Shown here one piece after another: positions 1-5,734 of a stretch of 5,799 nucleotides of DNA. A program made the position numbers and the translations under genes. The stretch comes from Candidatus Bipolaricaulota bacterium (GTDB lineage Bacteria > Bipolaricaulota > Bipolaricaulia > Bipolaricaulales > Bipolaricaulaceae): contig JAJOKL010000169.1 of assembly GCA_021129895.1 (NCBI GenBank), positions 1-5,799 on the forward strand, written 5' to 3'. Position 1 is the first letter of the stretch; each line of letters opens with the position of its first letter. The notes under the pieces are model-generated. The model was not told where the DNA came from. It saw only the letters and a program-made list of their open reading frames with translations, and did not search any database.

Positions 1-93
1 CGCCCTCCTTTTCCTGGCGCAGCGTCAAAAGGGCCCTGCAACCTGATCGACGGTTCCCAATCCCAAACTTCCAAAAGCTCCTTTAACCCGGTT
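1..93 (-). other. Intergenic stretch downstream of scpB, ending in a ribosome binding site for an off-window gene
   Basis: No gene is visible here. At 4-12 the minus strand reads AAAAGGAGG, a near-perfect Shine-Dalgarno sequence with no room for a start codon before the window ends. The most likely reading is that another minus-strand gene starts a few bases past position 1. A second SD-like AAAGGAG lies at 78-84, but only a TTG follows it, 3 nt away, which is too close to be convincing. The frame from that TTG is open to the edge, so a TTG-started gene cannot be fully excluded. No promoter was recognised in this stretch, so the next gene may be read from the condensin operon. Confidence 0.45.
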
Positions 94-105
94 CTATGAA
101 CCGGG
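87..105 (-). terminator. Hairpin overlapping the scpB stop codon, possible terminator
   Basis: CCCGGTTC (87-94) and GAACCGGG (98-105) form a perfect 8-bp stem with a 3-nt loop. The scpB stop codon (94-96) lies in the stem and loop. On the minus strand the stem is followed by TTAAAGGAGCTTTT, which is only partly U-rich, so this is a weak candidate for intrinsic termination. It could equally be a processing or stability element if transcription continues into the gene suggested by the SD sequence at 4-12. Confidence 0.4.
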
Positions 106-636
106 CCGGGCGGGAGCCTGCCCCGCTCCTTTGAGGTCTGGGGGGCAGGCTCTAGGGGACTCCAACAATGCCCGCAGCTCCTCCGCGGTCTCCACCCCGA
201 AATATGAAAGCAGGGCCTTGGTCACCGACAGGCGCTTGGTGGGGCCCTCTTCCTCTGCCCGCACGAACCCCCGCTCGATGAGCTCCCGGATGTGGGAGTA
301 GGCCCGCTGGCCACGTAGGTGCACCACCTCCGACTGCAGGATCGGCCCCCGATACACGATCACCGCCAACGTCCGCAACACCGGCTCCGGGATGTCCTGC
401 CCCGGGGCGAAGGGGCGCACCGCCTCCGCCAAGGCCCCCTTCACCTGCAGCACGTACCCCCCACCCTGCTTTATTATCTCCAGGCCCCGATCCGGGGCCG
501 CGTACTCCTCGGCCAGGGCCTGGATCAGCCGACCTACCGCCTCCTCGGACAGGTTCAGCACCTGGGCCAGCCGGGCCAGGGACAGGGGCCGGTCGGCCAC
601 AAATAGCGCCGCCTCAACCAGCGCCTTCGGCTCCAC
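94..636 (-). CDS. scpB: ScpB, segregation and condensation protein B
   Basis: 180 residues. ScpB is the winged-helix dimer (a kite protein) that binds the middle of the kleisin ScpA in the SMC-ScpAB complex on the nucleoid. The protein shows the expected tandem winged-helix layout. The first domain spans about residues 4-65 (LVEAALFVADRPLSLARLAQ, then GLEIIKQGGGYVLQ). The second spans about 84-147 (LRTLAVIVYRGPILQSEV, then LRGQRAYSHIRELIERGF and TKALLSYFG). The LRGxRAYxHIxEL segment resembles archaeal ScpB proteins as I remember them, rather than the usual bacterial form. The C-terminal tail (about 160-180) is proline- and alanine-rich and probably disordered. The start is GTG at 636, with GAGGT about 5 nt upstream; the frame has no other good start near the conserved N-terminus. 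It overlaps the end of scpA by 23 bp, so translation is probably coupled. Confidence 0.93.
   Translation of the reverse strand: MEPKALVEAALFVADRPLSLARLAQVLNLSEEAVGRLIQALAEEYAAPDRGLEIIKQGGGYVLQVKGALAEAVRPFAPGQDIPEPVLRTLAVIVYRGPILQSEVVHLRGQRAYSHIRELIERGFVRAEEEGPTKRLSVTKALLSYFGVETAEELRALLESPRACPPDLKGAGQAPARPGS
114..152 (-). repeat. 11-bp perfect inverted repeat inside the scpB 3' end
   Basis: GAGCCTGCCCC (114-124) pairs perfectly with GGGGCAGGCTC (142-152) around a 17-nt loop. The structure lies in the coding sequence for the low-complexity tail of ScpB. In the RNA the loop displays AAAGGAG, an SD-like heptamer with no start codon at a useful distance. Together with the hairpin at 87-105 this gives two strong stems in series at the end of the operon, which may serve termination, 3'-end protection or regulation of the next gene. 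Function is inference. Confidence 0.5.
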
Positions 637-1318
637 CGGGGACCTCGATCAGTACCTCCCCTAGGAATTCCTCCTGGAACAGCCGCACCTTCCCCTGAGC
701 ATCGAGGTGCAACAGCTCCAGAAACCGGGCCACCTGCTCCCGAGGATCCTCCCGCCGCAGCAGCGCCCGGAACGGGATCACCCGATTCCCGTTTACAAGG
801 GACAGGAGCTTCTTCAAGAGCCGCTTGGTGCGGCGGGAGAAGGGCTCCCGGGGAAGCTCCAGCCCCACATCTTCCAGGTCCAGCTCCCGCCGGCCGTCCC
901 GCTTCCTCTTGCCGTGGGCCAAGGCGGCCAGCAGGGCCCGCCGGAGATCCTCCACGCTGGCCCTCACCTTGGGCCGACGCAGCAGCGGCAAGGTGAACTC
1001 GGGGGCGATGTACACCTCCTCGGCCATGGGCACCTCGGCCGATACCTCCTCCACCACCTCTTCCAAGGTGGGGGGCTGGCGGTCCTCTTCCCTGAGGAAC
1101 TCGGACTTCATCCTGAGGAGCACCGCCCCGGCATGCAGCATCCTGCCCGGGATCTCCAGCTCCAACGCCTTGAGCTCCCCCAGGTACCCGCGGAACCGAC
1201 ACACCAACTCCACCAGGTCCACCGCCCAGGGGTCCATGTCCCGGGCCAGGTGGGAAAACAGGAGGTCCCAGTCCGCCCGGGTCAGGGACGTCAGCGCGAA
1301 CAGTTCACCGGCTTCCAT
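614..1318 (-). CDS. scpA: ScpA, kleisin subunit of the SMC condensin
   Basis: 234 residues, close to the usual size. ScpA bridges the two SMC heads: its N-terminal domain binds the neck of one SMC, its C-terminal winged helix caps the other head, and its middle binds ScpB. The hallmark N-terminal segment is at about residues 28-40 (MDPWAVDLVELVC), matching the DPWDIDIVEL pattern of the family. The middle (about 75-120) is acidic and proline-containing, as expected for the ScpB-binding linker. The C-terminal winged helix is at about 163-226, with FLELLHLDAQGKVRLFQEE matching the family's FLALLELxKxGKVxLxQEE pattern. The ATG at 1318 lies inside the end of smc (14-bp overlap), with GGAG about 10 nt upstream. 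The DPWxxDxVEL form and the gene order smc-scpA-scpB resemble archaeal operons. No key segment is missing. Confidence 0.93.
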   Translation of the reverse strand: MEAGELFALTSLTRADWDLLFSHLARDMDPWAVDLVELVCRFRGYLGELKALELEIPGRMLHAGAVLLRMKSEFLREEDRQPPTLEEVVEEVSAEVPMAEEVYIAPEFTLPLLRRPKVRASVEDLRRALLAALAHGKRKRDGRRELDLEDVGLELPREPFSRRTKRLLKKLLSLVNGNRVIPFRALLRREDPREQVARFLELLHLDAQGKVRLFQEEFLGEVLIEVPGGAEGAG

Positions 1319-3785
1319 CGGCGACCAACTCCATGGCCACTACCTCCGAGGCGCCACCCCGCATGGTCACCCCGTACACCCGGTCCGCATGCCGGATCAG
1401 CTCCTCGTTGTGGGAGATCACGATCACCTGGGCCTCCCGGGCGAACTCCTTGAGCAGCCGGGCCAGCCGCTCCGAGTTGGCCCGGTCCAGGGCAGCGTCC
1501 ACCTCGTCCAGCAGGTAGAACGGGGCGGGCCGACCGGCGGCCAGCGCGAGCACGAACGCGATGGCCACCAGTGTCTTCTCCCCACCCGACAGCGCGTCCA
1601 AAAGCCGCGGCTCCTTCCCCGGGGGACGGGCGTAGACCAGAAGGCCGGAGTCGATGTTCCCCTCCTCGGCGAGCTTGAGTCCCGCTTCCCCCCCGCCGAA
1701 CAGTCGCTGGAACAGGCGGTTCAGCTCCGCCGATACCGCTTCCAGGGTGGCGAAGAACTTCTCCCGCTTTTTTTGCTCCAGCTCCCCGATGAAGTGCTCG
1801 ATCTCCTCCTTCTCCCGCTCCAAGGTCCTGACCCGATCCTTGAACGCCTGGAACTCCGCCAGGAAGGCATCGTACTCCTCGATGGCGCGTAGGTTCACCG
1901 GCCCCAGCTCGGCCAGGCGGCGTTCGGCCTGCCTGAGGCGGGCCTGGAGGACGTCCGGGGTGCCGGGGACGGCCCCGCCCGGGGGCTCCTCCACCTCGCC
2001 CAGGGCGGAGAGTTCTCCGGAGAGCTCGGCTGCCTCCCGCTCGTGGCGGGACAGGGCGGCCCGTTTGCGCTCCAGCGCCAGATACACCTTCTTCCTTCTC
2101 TCCCGGAGCTCCAGGAGCTTGGACTCGGCAGAGGAACGGGCGGCCTTGGCTTGGGCGAGCTTGCGGGAGTGCTCGTGCAGGGCCGCCTCGGCCCGGGAGA
2201 GCTCCCCCGACAGGACCTCTATCTCCTTCCGAATGCGCGCTAGCTCCTGCTCCAATTGCTTTAACTGCTCCCTCTTTCCCGTCAGGTCCGGCCCCCGGCG
2301 GCGGGCCTTGGGGGCGCCCCCCACGATGGCCCCACCCCGCTCCAGCAGGTCACCATCCAGGGTCACCACCCGCACCCCTTGAAGCTCCCGCACCGCTTCC
2401 AACGTCTCGGCCACCACCGTGTCCGAGAGCACGTACCGCACCGCGGGCTCAATCTCGGGCGGGTACTCCACCAGCTCGATCGCCAGCCCGATCACCCCCG
2501 GGAGCCTCAAGGCCTCCCGGGCCTTGGCGGAGACGCGGGGGACAGTGAGGCGATCCAGGGGCAGGAACCTGGCCCGCCCCAAGCCCTTCTCCTTCAGGTA
2601 CCTGACGCACTTCAGGGCCAGGTCCCGGGATTCCACCACCAGGTCATGGCGGTGGCCGCCCCAGGCGGTCTCCAGGGCCAGCTCCAACCCCTCCCGAGGG
2701 CGCACCAGCCCCCCCAGCGTCCCGTGGATCCCGGGCCAGGCGAGTTCAAGCAGCGCCGCCACCGGCTCCGGCGGGGTGCCCCGGGAACCCACGTACCGCT
2801 GTAGGTCCTGGATCGTCTCCCGCAGGGAGGCGAGCTCTCGCGCTCGGGCGCGGGCGTCCGCTTCCTTGGCCGACAGCTCCCCCCGCAGCCGTTCCACCTT
2901 CCGGATCAGCTCAGCGGTGGCCTCGTCCTCCACCTGGGACTGGGCTCCCAGCTTTCGCTCCCGGGCCTCGATCTCCCGATCCAATCTGTCCACCTGGGCG
3001 GCGAGCTCGGCCACCTCCTCCCGGGCCCGGTCGGCCTGGGCCTGGGCGCGCTCCAGCGCCTTGACCAGGGTCTCCCATCGGCGGAAGCGGAGGGTGGCGG
3101 CCAGCCGGTCCCGCTCCTCGGACAGGGTCTGGTACTCCAGGGCGGCCTCCCGCTCCCGGTGGAGTTCGGCCAGGCGCCGGCGGCGCTCCGCCAGGAGGAT
3201 ACGGCTGGTGTTGAGCCTCTCCTTCACCTGTCCCAACTCGGCGATGGCCTTGGCCTTGCGCTCCTCGTAGGCTGCCACCCCGGCCACCTCGGCCAGGATC
3301 TCCCGCCGCCTTTTGGGGGACCGCTCCAACACGTCCACCACCATGCCCTGCTCAACGATGTGGTAGCCATCCGGGTCAATGCTGGCGTGGGAAAGCAGGG
3401 CCTGCACCGCCTTGGCCGAGGCCACCCTCCCCTGGATGCGATAGGTGGAGGAGGCGGGGGTGATGCGACGGGACAGGACCAGCTCGTCGGCAGGCGTGGA
3501 CAGGAACTGGTCGAACACCCCGGACCGGTTATCCAGCACCAGGGCTACCTCGGCCTCGGGCACGGGTTCCCCGCCCGGAGGGCAGTGCAGCAGCTGCTCC
3601 ATCCGTTCGGCCCGCAGGGAACGGGACCTGCGCCCCATCACGAACGCCAGGGCGTCGAAGATGTTGGACTTGCCGGCCCCGTTCTCCCCCACGATGGCGG
3701 TGAAGCCGGGGTAGAAGGGGAGGGAAGCCTTGCGGCGGAACGACTTGAACCCCTGGATGGTGAGGCGCTTGATGGTGGTGGTCAT
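1305..3785 (-). CDS. smc: SMC chromosome-condensation ATPase, short-armed form
   Basis: 826 residues, against about 1,150-1,200 for typical prokaryotic SMC. SMC dimers are ATP-driven DNA loop extruders that organise and separate chromosomes with ScpA and ScpB. Domains: N-terminal head about 1-170, with Walker A GENGAGKSN (33-41; the usual form is GPNGSGKSN) and the Q-loop at Q146 (HIVEQGMV). First coiled coil about 171-335. Hinge about 338-495, ending in the glycine-rich RGGAIVGG. Second coiled coil about 496-690, interrupted by a Pro/Gly-rich break at 596-612 and carrying the conserved LGPVNLRAIEEY (627-638). C-terminal head with signature LSGGEK (732-737), Walker B FYLLDEVDAALD (756-767) and the switch motif VISHN (789-793). 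All catalytic motifs are intact and the frame is unbroken, so the small size comes from short arms, not truncation. Details such as FYLLDEVDAALD and GVTMRGG resemble archaeal SMCs. The start ATG overlaps the regulator's stop as ATGA, with AAGGTG just upstream. Confidence 0.95.
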   Translation of the reverse strand: MTTTIKRLTIQGFKSFRRKASLPFYPGFTAIVGENGAGKSNIFDALAFVMGRRSRSLRAERMEQLLHCPPGGEPVPEAEVALVLDNRSGVFDQFLSTPADELVLSRRITPASSTYRIQGRVASAKAVQALLSHASIDPDGYHIVEQGMVVDVLERSPKRRREILAEVAGVAAYEERKAKAIAELGQVKERLNTSRILLAERRRRLAELHREREAALEYQTLSEERDRLAATLRFRRWETLVKALERAQAQADRAREEVAELAAQVDRLDREIEARERKLGAQSQVEDEATAELIRKVERLRGELSAKEADARARARELASLRETIQDLQRYVGSRGTPPEPVAALLELAWPGIHGTLGGLVRPREGLELALETAWGGHRHDLVVESRDLALKCVRYLKEKGLGRARFLPLDRLTVPRVSAKAREALRLPGVIGLAIELVEYPPEIEPAVRYVLSDTVVAETLEAVRELQGVRVVTLDGDLLERGGAIVGGAPKARRRGPDLTGKREQLKQLEQELARIRKEIEVLSGELSRAEAALHEHSRKLAQAKAARSSAESKLLELRERRKKVYLALERKRAALSRHEREAAELSGELSALGEVEEPPGGAVPGTPDVLQARLRQAERRLAELGPVNLRAIEEYDAFLAEFQAFKDRVRTLEREKEEIEHFIGELEQKKREKFFATLEAVSAELNRLFQRLFGGGEAGLKLAEEGNIDSGLLVYARPPGKEPRLLDALSGGEKTLVAIAFVLALAAGRPAPFYLLDEVDAALDRANSERLARLLKEFAREAQVIVISHNEELIRHADRVYGVTMRGGASEVVAMELVADGSR

Positions 3786-4030
3786 GTCACCTTATCGAAC
3801 AGCTCGAGCGGGACCTCCCGCACCCGAGAGCTATCGAACAGGGGCAAGCCCGCCTCCAGCTCGGCGAGCAGCCGCTCGAGCTTATGCCGGTTGTAGTCGT
3901 TGGGGACGCTGGCCCCCTCTTCCCAGCGCATCACGGTGGGCACTGACACCCCTAGTCTAGTCGCTATCGCCCGTTTGGAGAGGCCCCGCTCCAACCGGCA
4001 ACGCCTCAGCCTCTCTCCGATCAGTTCCAT
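3782..4030 (-). CDS. Small XRE-family helix-turn-helix regulator, first gene of the condensin operon
   Basis: 82 residues. The N-terminal two thirds form a lambda-repressor-like helix-turn-helix. GERLRRCRLERGLSKRAIA is helix 1 and the start of helix 2, ATRLGVS (23-29) the end of helix 2 and the turn, and VPTVMRWEEGASVP (30-43) the recognition helix and following loop. The last 25 or so residues (LAELEAGLPLFDSSRVREVP) match no domain I recognise and may hold a dimer or partner contact. The ATG at 4030 has AAAGGGGGAG (4039-4048) 8 nt upstream. The stop codon overlaps the smc start by 4 bp (ATGA), so the two proteins are translationally coupled. It has its own promoter, and a palindrome overlaps the -10 box, so autorepression of itself and the condensin genes is the simplest hypothesis. 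Many XRE proteins are phage or toxin-antitoxin regulators; no toxin gene or phage gene is seen here. Confidence 0.85.
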   Translation of the reverse strand: MELIGERLRRCRLERGLSKRAIATRLGVSVPTVMRWEEGASVPNDYNRHKLERLLAELEAGLPLFDSSRVREVPLELFDKVT

Positions 4031-4038
4031 TCTTGCTT

Positions 4039-4048
4039 CTCCCCCTTT
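4039..4048 (-). promoter_or_regulatory. Ribosome binding site of the XRE gene
   Basis: AAAGGGGGAG on the minus strand ends 8 nt before the ATG at 4030. It can pair with the usual 16S tail if one G-U wobble is allowed. The coiled-coil gene upstream uses the same AAAGGGGG core at the same 8-nt spacing. Confidence 0.7.
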
Positions 4049-4050
4049 AG

Positions 4051-4074
4051 GTTACGAATATAACATTTGTTACG
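4051..4074. promoter_or_regulatory. Candidate operator: small palindrome and GTTACG direct repeats across the promoter
   Basis: TAACA-TT-TGTTA (4061-4072) is a perfect 5-bp inverted repeat overlapping the -10 box and spacer. The hexamer GTTACG also occurs twice, at 4051-4056 and 4069-4074, 18 bp apart start to start. Small palindromes at this position are typical targets of XRE-family dimers. Binding here would block RNA polymerase, which fits autorepression by the protein encoded immediately downstream. The link to that protein is inference. Confidence 0.45.
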
Positions 4075-4085
4075 CACTTAGCCAA
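4057..4085 (-). promoter_or_regulatory. Predicted promoter of the regulator-condensin operon
   Basis: Minus-strand TTGGCT (4080-4085, 4 of 6 to TTGACA) and TATATT (4057-4062, 5 of 6 to TATAAT) are separated by exactly 17 bp. Transcription would start near 4050, giving a leader of about 20 nt that just includes the ribosome binding site. The -35 box overlaps the T-rich tail of the terminator of the gene upstream, so the two elements are packed together. If the organism were an archaeon, the same AT-rich patch could act as a TATA box, but the start would then fall near 4033 and exclude the ribosome binding site; the bacterial reading fits better. Confidence 0.6.
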
Positions 4086-4114
4086 AGAAGGAGGGGCACG
4101 GCAGACGTGCCCCT
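4084..4114 (-). terminator. Intrinsic terminator of the coiled-coil gene
   Basis: On the minus strand AGGGGCACG and CGTGCCCCT (4092-4114) form a perfect 9-bp stem with a 5-nt loop, starting 11 nt after the stop codon at 4125-4127. It is followed by the pyrimidine-rich TCCTTCTTT stretch. This is a good rho-independent terminator, separating the coiled-coil gene from the regulator-condensin operon. Confidence 0.8.
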
Positions 4115-4124
4115 TGTCCTTGCC

Positions 4125-5453
4125 CTAGCCGCCCGTACCCATGAACACCAGCACTATGGCGGCGATACCAGCCAGCAGGGCCAGAATGGCCAACCCTTGG
4201 GCTGTGCCCAGAGCCGCTTGAAGCGCCTGGACGTCCAGCCCGTCGACTTGGGCCTCCAGGGCGGTGAGACGGGTCCCCTGGTCGTTCACCCGCGCCGTCA
4301 GGGACGCGATGGCCTCCTTGTTGGCCTGGATATCGGCGGTGAACCCCCCCAGGGCGGCCTCGATGCCCTCCAGTTTGGCCCGGTTGTTCTCGATCTTGAT
4401 CTGCAGTGCCTGGGCGGCCTGCTCCAACGCCAGGATGCGACGCTGCAGGGAGCCCAGGTCCTGTTCCTCCAGCGCGGCCAAGCGGGCCTCGTGGTCCTGT
4501 ACCCGGGAGGACAGGGTGGCCAGGCTTTCGGCCAGCTCCGCGAGCTGGGCGGAAATGGCAGAGAGTCGGCTGACCAGCGCCCCCAGTTGCCCCTCAACCT
4601 GCGCTTTGAAGGAGGTGAAATCCTCCACCAAGGACTGCATGGCGGCCTCGTTGGTCTCGAATCGGGCTTCCACCTCCGCGAACTTGGCCTCTACCGTGTC
4701 ATGAAGGTTGCTGATGGCCTCGGCGGCGCCCGCCAGCCCGGCCTCCAGCCCCTCGATCCGGGGGACCAAGCCCGCGACGCTCTCCTGGAGCTGTCCGATG
4801 GCTGCCCTCGCTTCACCGAGCTCGGCGGCCAAGGTCCGGTAGCGGGCGATCAAATCCTGATCGGTCTGGTTCAGCGCTTGGATGGCGTCATCGAGTTCGG
4901 CCAAGCGGATCTCGTGATCCCGTACCTGGGAGGACAAGCTGGCCAGGCTTTCGGCCAGCTCCGCGAGCTGGGCGGAAATGGCAGAGAGTCGGCTGACCAG
5001 CGCCCCCAGTTGCCCCTCAACCTGCGCTTTGAAGGAGGTGAAATCCTCCACCAAGGACTGCATGGCGGCCTCGTTGGTCTCGAATCGGGCTTCCACCTCC
5101 GCGAACTTGGCCTCTACCGTGTCATGAAGGTTGCTGATGGCCTCGGCGGCGCCCGCCAGCCCGGCCTCCAGCCCCTCGATCCGGGGGACCAAGCCCGCGA
5201 CGCTCTCCTGGAGCTGTCCGATGGCTGCCCTCGCTTCACCGAGCTCGGCGGCCAAGGTCCGGTAGCGGGCGATCAAATCCTGATCGGTCTGGTTCAGCGC
5301 TTGGATGGCGTCATCGAGTTCGGCCAGAAAGCCCTCGAAGCAAGCCAGTACCTCCCCGTAACCCACCTCCGACTGGGTTGCTCCCCCTTCCGCGAACGCC
5401 CACGGGGCTAACATCAACCCCACGATCACTATCCCCGCGATTTTCCTGTTCAT
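4125..5453 (-). CDS. Exported coiled-coil rod protein with C-terminal membrane anchor and internal duplication
   Basis: 442 residues; I do not recognise a named family. Residues 1-21 (MNRKIAGIVIVGLMLAPWAFA) form a Sec signal peptide with an AFA cleavage site. About 40-410 is almost unbroken coiled coil, rich in Ala, Leu, Glu and Gln. It contains a 141-residue tandem unit: residues about 43-171 and 184-312 are identical. Residues about 419-438 (GLAILALLAGIAAIVLVFMG) form one hydrophobic helix right at the C-terminus. The mature protein would therefore be a rod outside the cytoplasm, tethered by its C-terminus. The layout recalls Thermotoga Omp-alpha, a spacer between cell layers, but no SLH domain is visible. 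The start at 5453 is chosen over a longer open frame (to 5657) because a signal peptide and the AAAGGGGG site (5462-5469) sit there and the extension reads into a noncoding repeat. A terminator follows. A role with condensin is not implied by anything beyond adjacency. Confidence 0.82.
   Translation of the reverse strand: MNRKIAGIVIVGLMLAPWAFAEGGATQSEVGYGEVLACFEGFLAELDDAIQALNQTDQDLIARYRTLAAELGEARAAIGQLQESVAGLVPRIEGLEAGLAGAAEAISNLHDTVEAKFAEVEARFETNEAAMQSLVEDFTSFKAQVEGQLGALVSRLSAISAQLAELAESLASLSSQVRDHEIRLAELDDAIQALNQTDQDLIARYRTLAAELGEARAAIGQLQESVAGLVPRIEGLEAGLAGAAEAISNLHDTVEAKFAEVEARFETNEAAMQSLVEDFTSFKAQVEGQLGALVSRLSAISAQLAELAESLATLSSRVQDHEARLAALEEQDLGSLQRRILALEQAAQALQIKIENNRAKLEGIEAALGGFTADIQANKEAIASLTARVNDQGTRLTALEAQVDGLDVQALQAALGTAQGLAILALLAGIAAIVLVFMGTGG
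4517..4903 (-). repeat. 387-bp perfect direct repeat, copy 2 in the coiled-coil gene
   Basis: This segment is identical, base for base on inspection, to 4940-5326, at a 423-bp period (141 codons). It encodes about residues 184-312. The adjoining 36 bp (4481-4516) is the counterpart of the 36 bp between the copies (4904-4939) but differs at 7 positions, 5 of them amino-acid changing. Confidence 0.95.
4940..5326 (-). repeat. 387-bp perfect direct repeat, copy 1 in the coiled-coil gene
   Basis: First copy in reading order, encoding about residues 43-171. It is identical to 4517-4903, including synonymous positions, which implies very recent duplication or ongoing gene conversion. The period is a whole number of codons, so loss or gain of a unit keeps the frame and only changes rod length. 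Confidence 0.95.
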
Positions 5454-5461
5454 ACTCCCAA

Positions 5462-5469
5462 CCCCCTTT
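5462..5469 (-). promoter_or_regulatory. Ribosome binding site that sets the coiled-coil protein start
   Basis: Minus-strand AAAGGGGG lies 8 nt before the ATG at 5453, directly ahead of the signal peptide. It supports this start over upstream in-frame Met codons, such as those at 5657, 5639 and 5504, where no comparable site was seen. Confidence 0.7.
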
Positions 5470-5644
5470 CCTCTCCGGTGCTGATCTTGCGGCGACTTGT
5501 CCATTTCCAAGGCCACCCTACCTGGCGCGGAGATGGAGGACACGGGCCGCTGTTCCGTGCCGGGGTCGGGTTTGTCGCCCCGGCGGCGGTCACGTGTCAC
5601 ACCCTCGAAAAGAACCTCCACCGTTCCCGAATATTGCATCCACC
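5470..5644. other. Upstream region of the coiled-coil gene without recognised genes
   Basis: No convincing gene is seen on either strand between the coiled-coil gene and the repeat cluster. The region is GC-rich, with a short palindromic GTGTGACAC/CACGTG patch near 5591-5602. The promoter of the coiled-coil gene should lie here, but I could not find a -10/-35 pair I would defend. Confidence 0.4.
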
Positions 5645-5721
5645 ACCACCAAGGCACGAAGACACAAAGAAATTCGGTTCTAACCTTAAGATTCTCCTTT
5701 GTGTCTTGGTGTCTTCGTGGT
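5645..5721. repeat. Dispersed palindromic repeat, first inverted pair
   Basis: The 25-bp arms at 5645-5669 (begins ACCACCAAGGCACGAAG) and 5697-5721 (ends GTCTTCGTGGT) are inverted copies matching at 22 of 25 positions, around a 27-nt centre. Sequences of this type (ACCAC-AAG-CAC-AAGACACAAAG and its reverse) are, from memory, common intergenic repeats in many uncultivated bacterial genomes. They often give rise to false small proteins containing strings such as RHKE or FVSWCLRG, and exactly such peptides can be read here. It looks like a noncoding, possibly mobile, palindrome. Confidence 0.75.
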
Positions 5722-5734
5722 TGATTTATGGTTT

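Noticed and set aside
825..1892. 355-codon plus-strand open frame across scpA and smc
   Set aside because: The translation is Ser/Arg-rich then Pro/Gln-rich with no recognisable domain, and it lies opposite two well-supported genes.
3782..4030. Toxin-antitoxin module including the XRE gene
   Set aside because: The neighbouring genes are an SMC ATPase and a separately terminated coiled-coil protein; no small toxin-like gene is present.
4030..4085. Archaeal TATA-box promoter for the XRE gene
   Set aside because: It would put the transcript start near 4033 and leave out the good ribosome binding site at 4039-4048; the 17-bp-spaced bacterial boxes explain the region better.
4481..5326. CRISPR-like pattern of repeat, 36-bp spacer, repeat
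   Set aside because: Only two copies, each 387 bp and in frame within a coding sequence; this is a gene-internal duplication.
5336..5353. Lipoprotein cysteine in the LACFEG segment of the coiled-coil protein
   Set aside because: The cysteine is near residue 38, well past the signal peptide's AFA site, and has no hydrophobic lipobox context directly before it.
3900..5411. 503-codon open frame on the plus strand
   Set aside because: It is antisense to the coiled-coil gene, mirrors its internal duplication, and its Gly/Leu/Gln-rich translation has no domain. It is a by-product of GC-rich codon use.
5454..5657. N-terminal extension of the coiled-coil protein starting MPWWWWMQYS
   Set aside because: The tryptophans come from the CCACCACCACC edge of the noncoding repeat, no ribosome binding site fits, and the extension would bury a typical signal peptide 68 residues inside the protein.
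5497..5724. Small plus-strand proteins ending in TKTQRNSV or FVSWCLRG
   Set aside because: They are translations of the palindromic repeat and match the kind of false protein such repeats commonly give.
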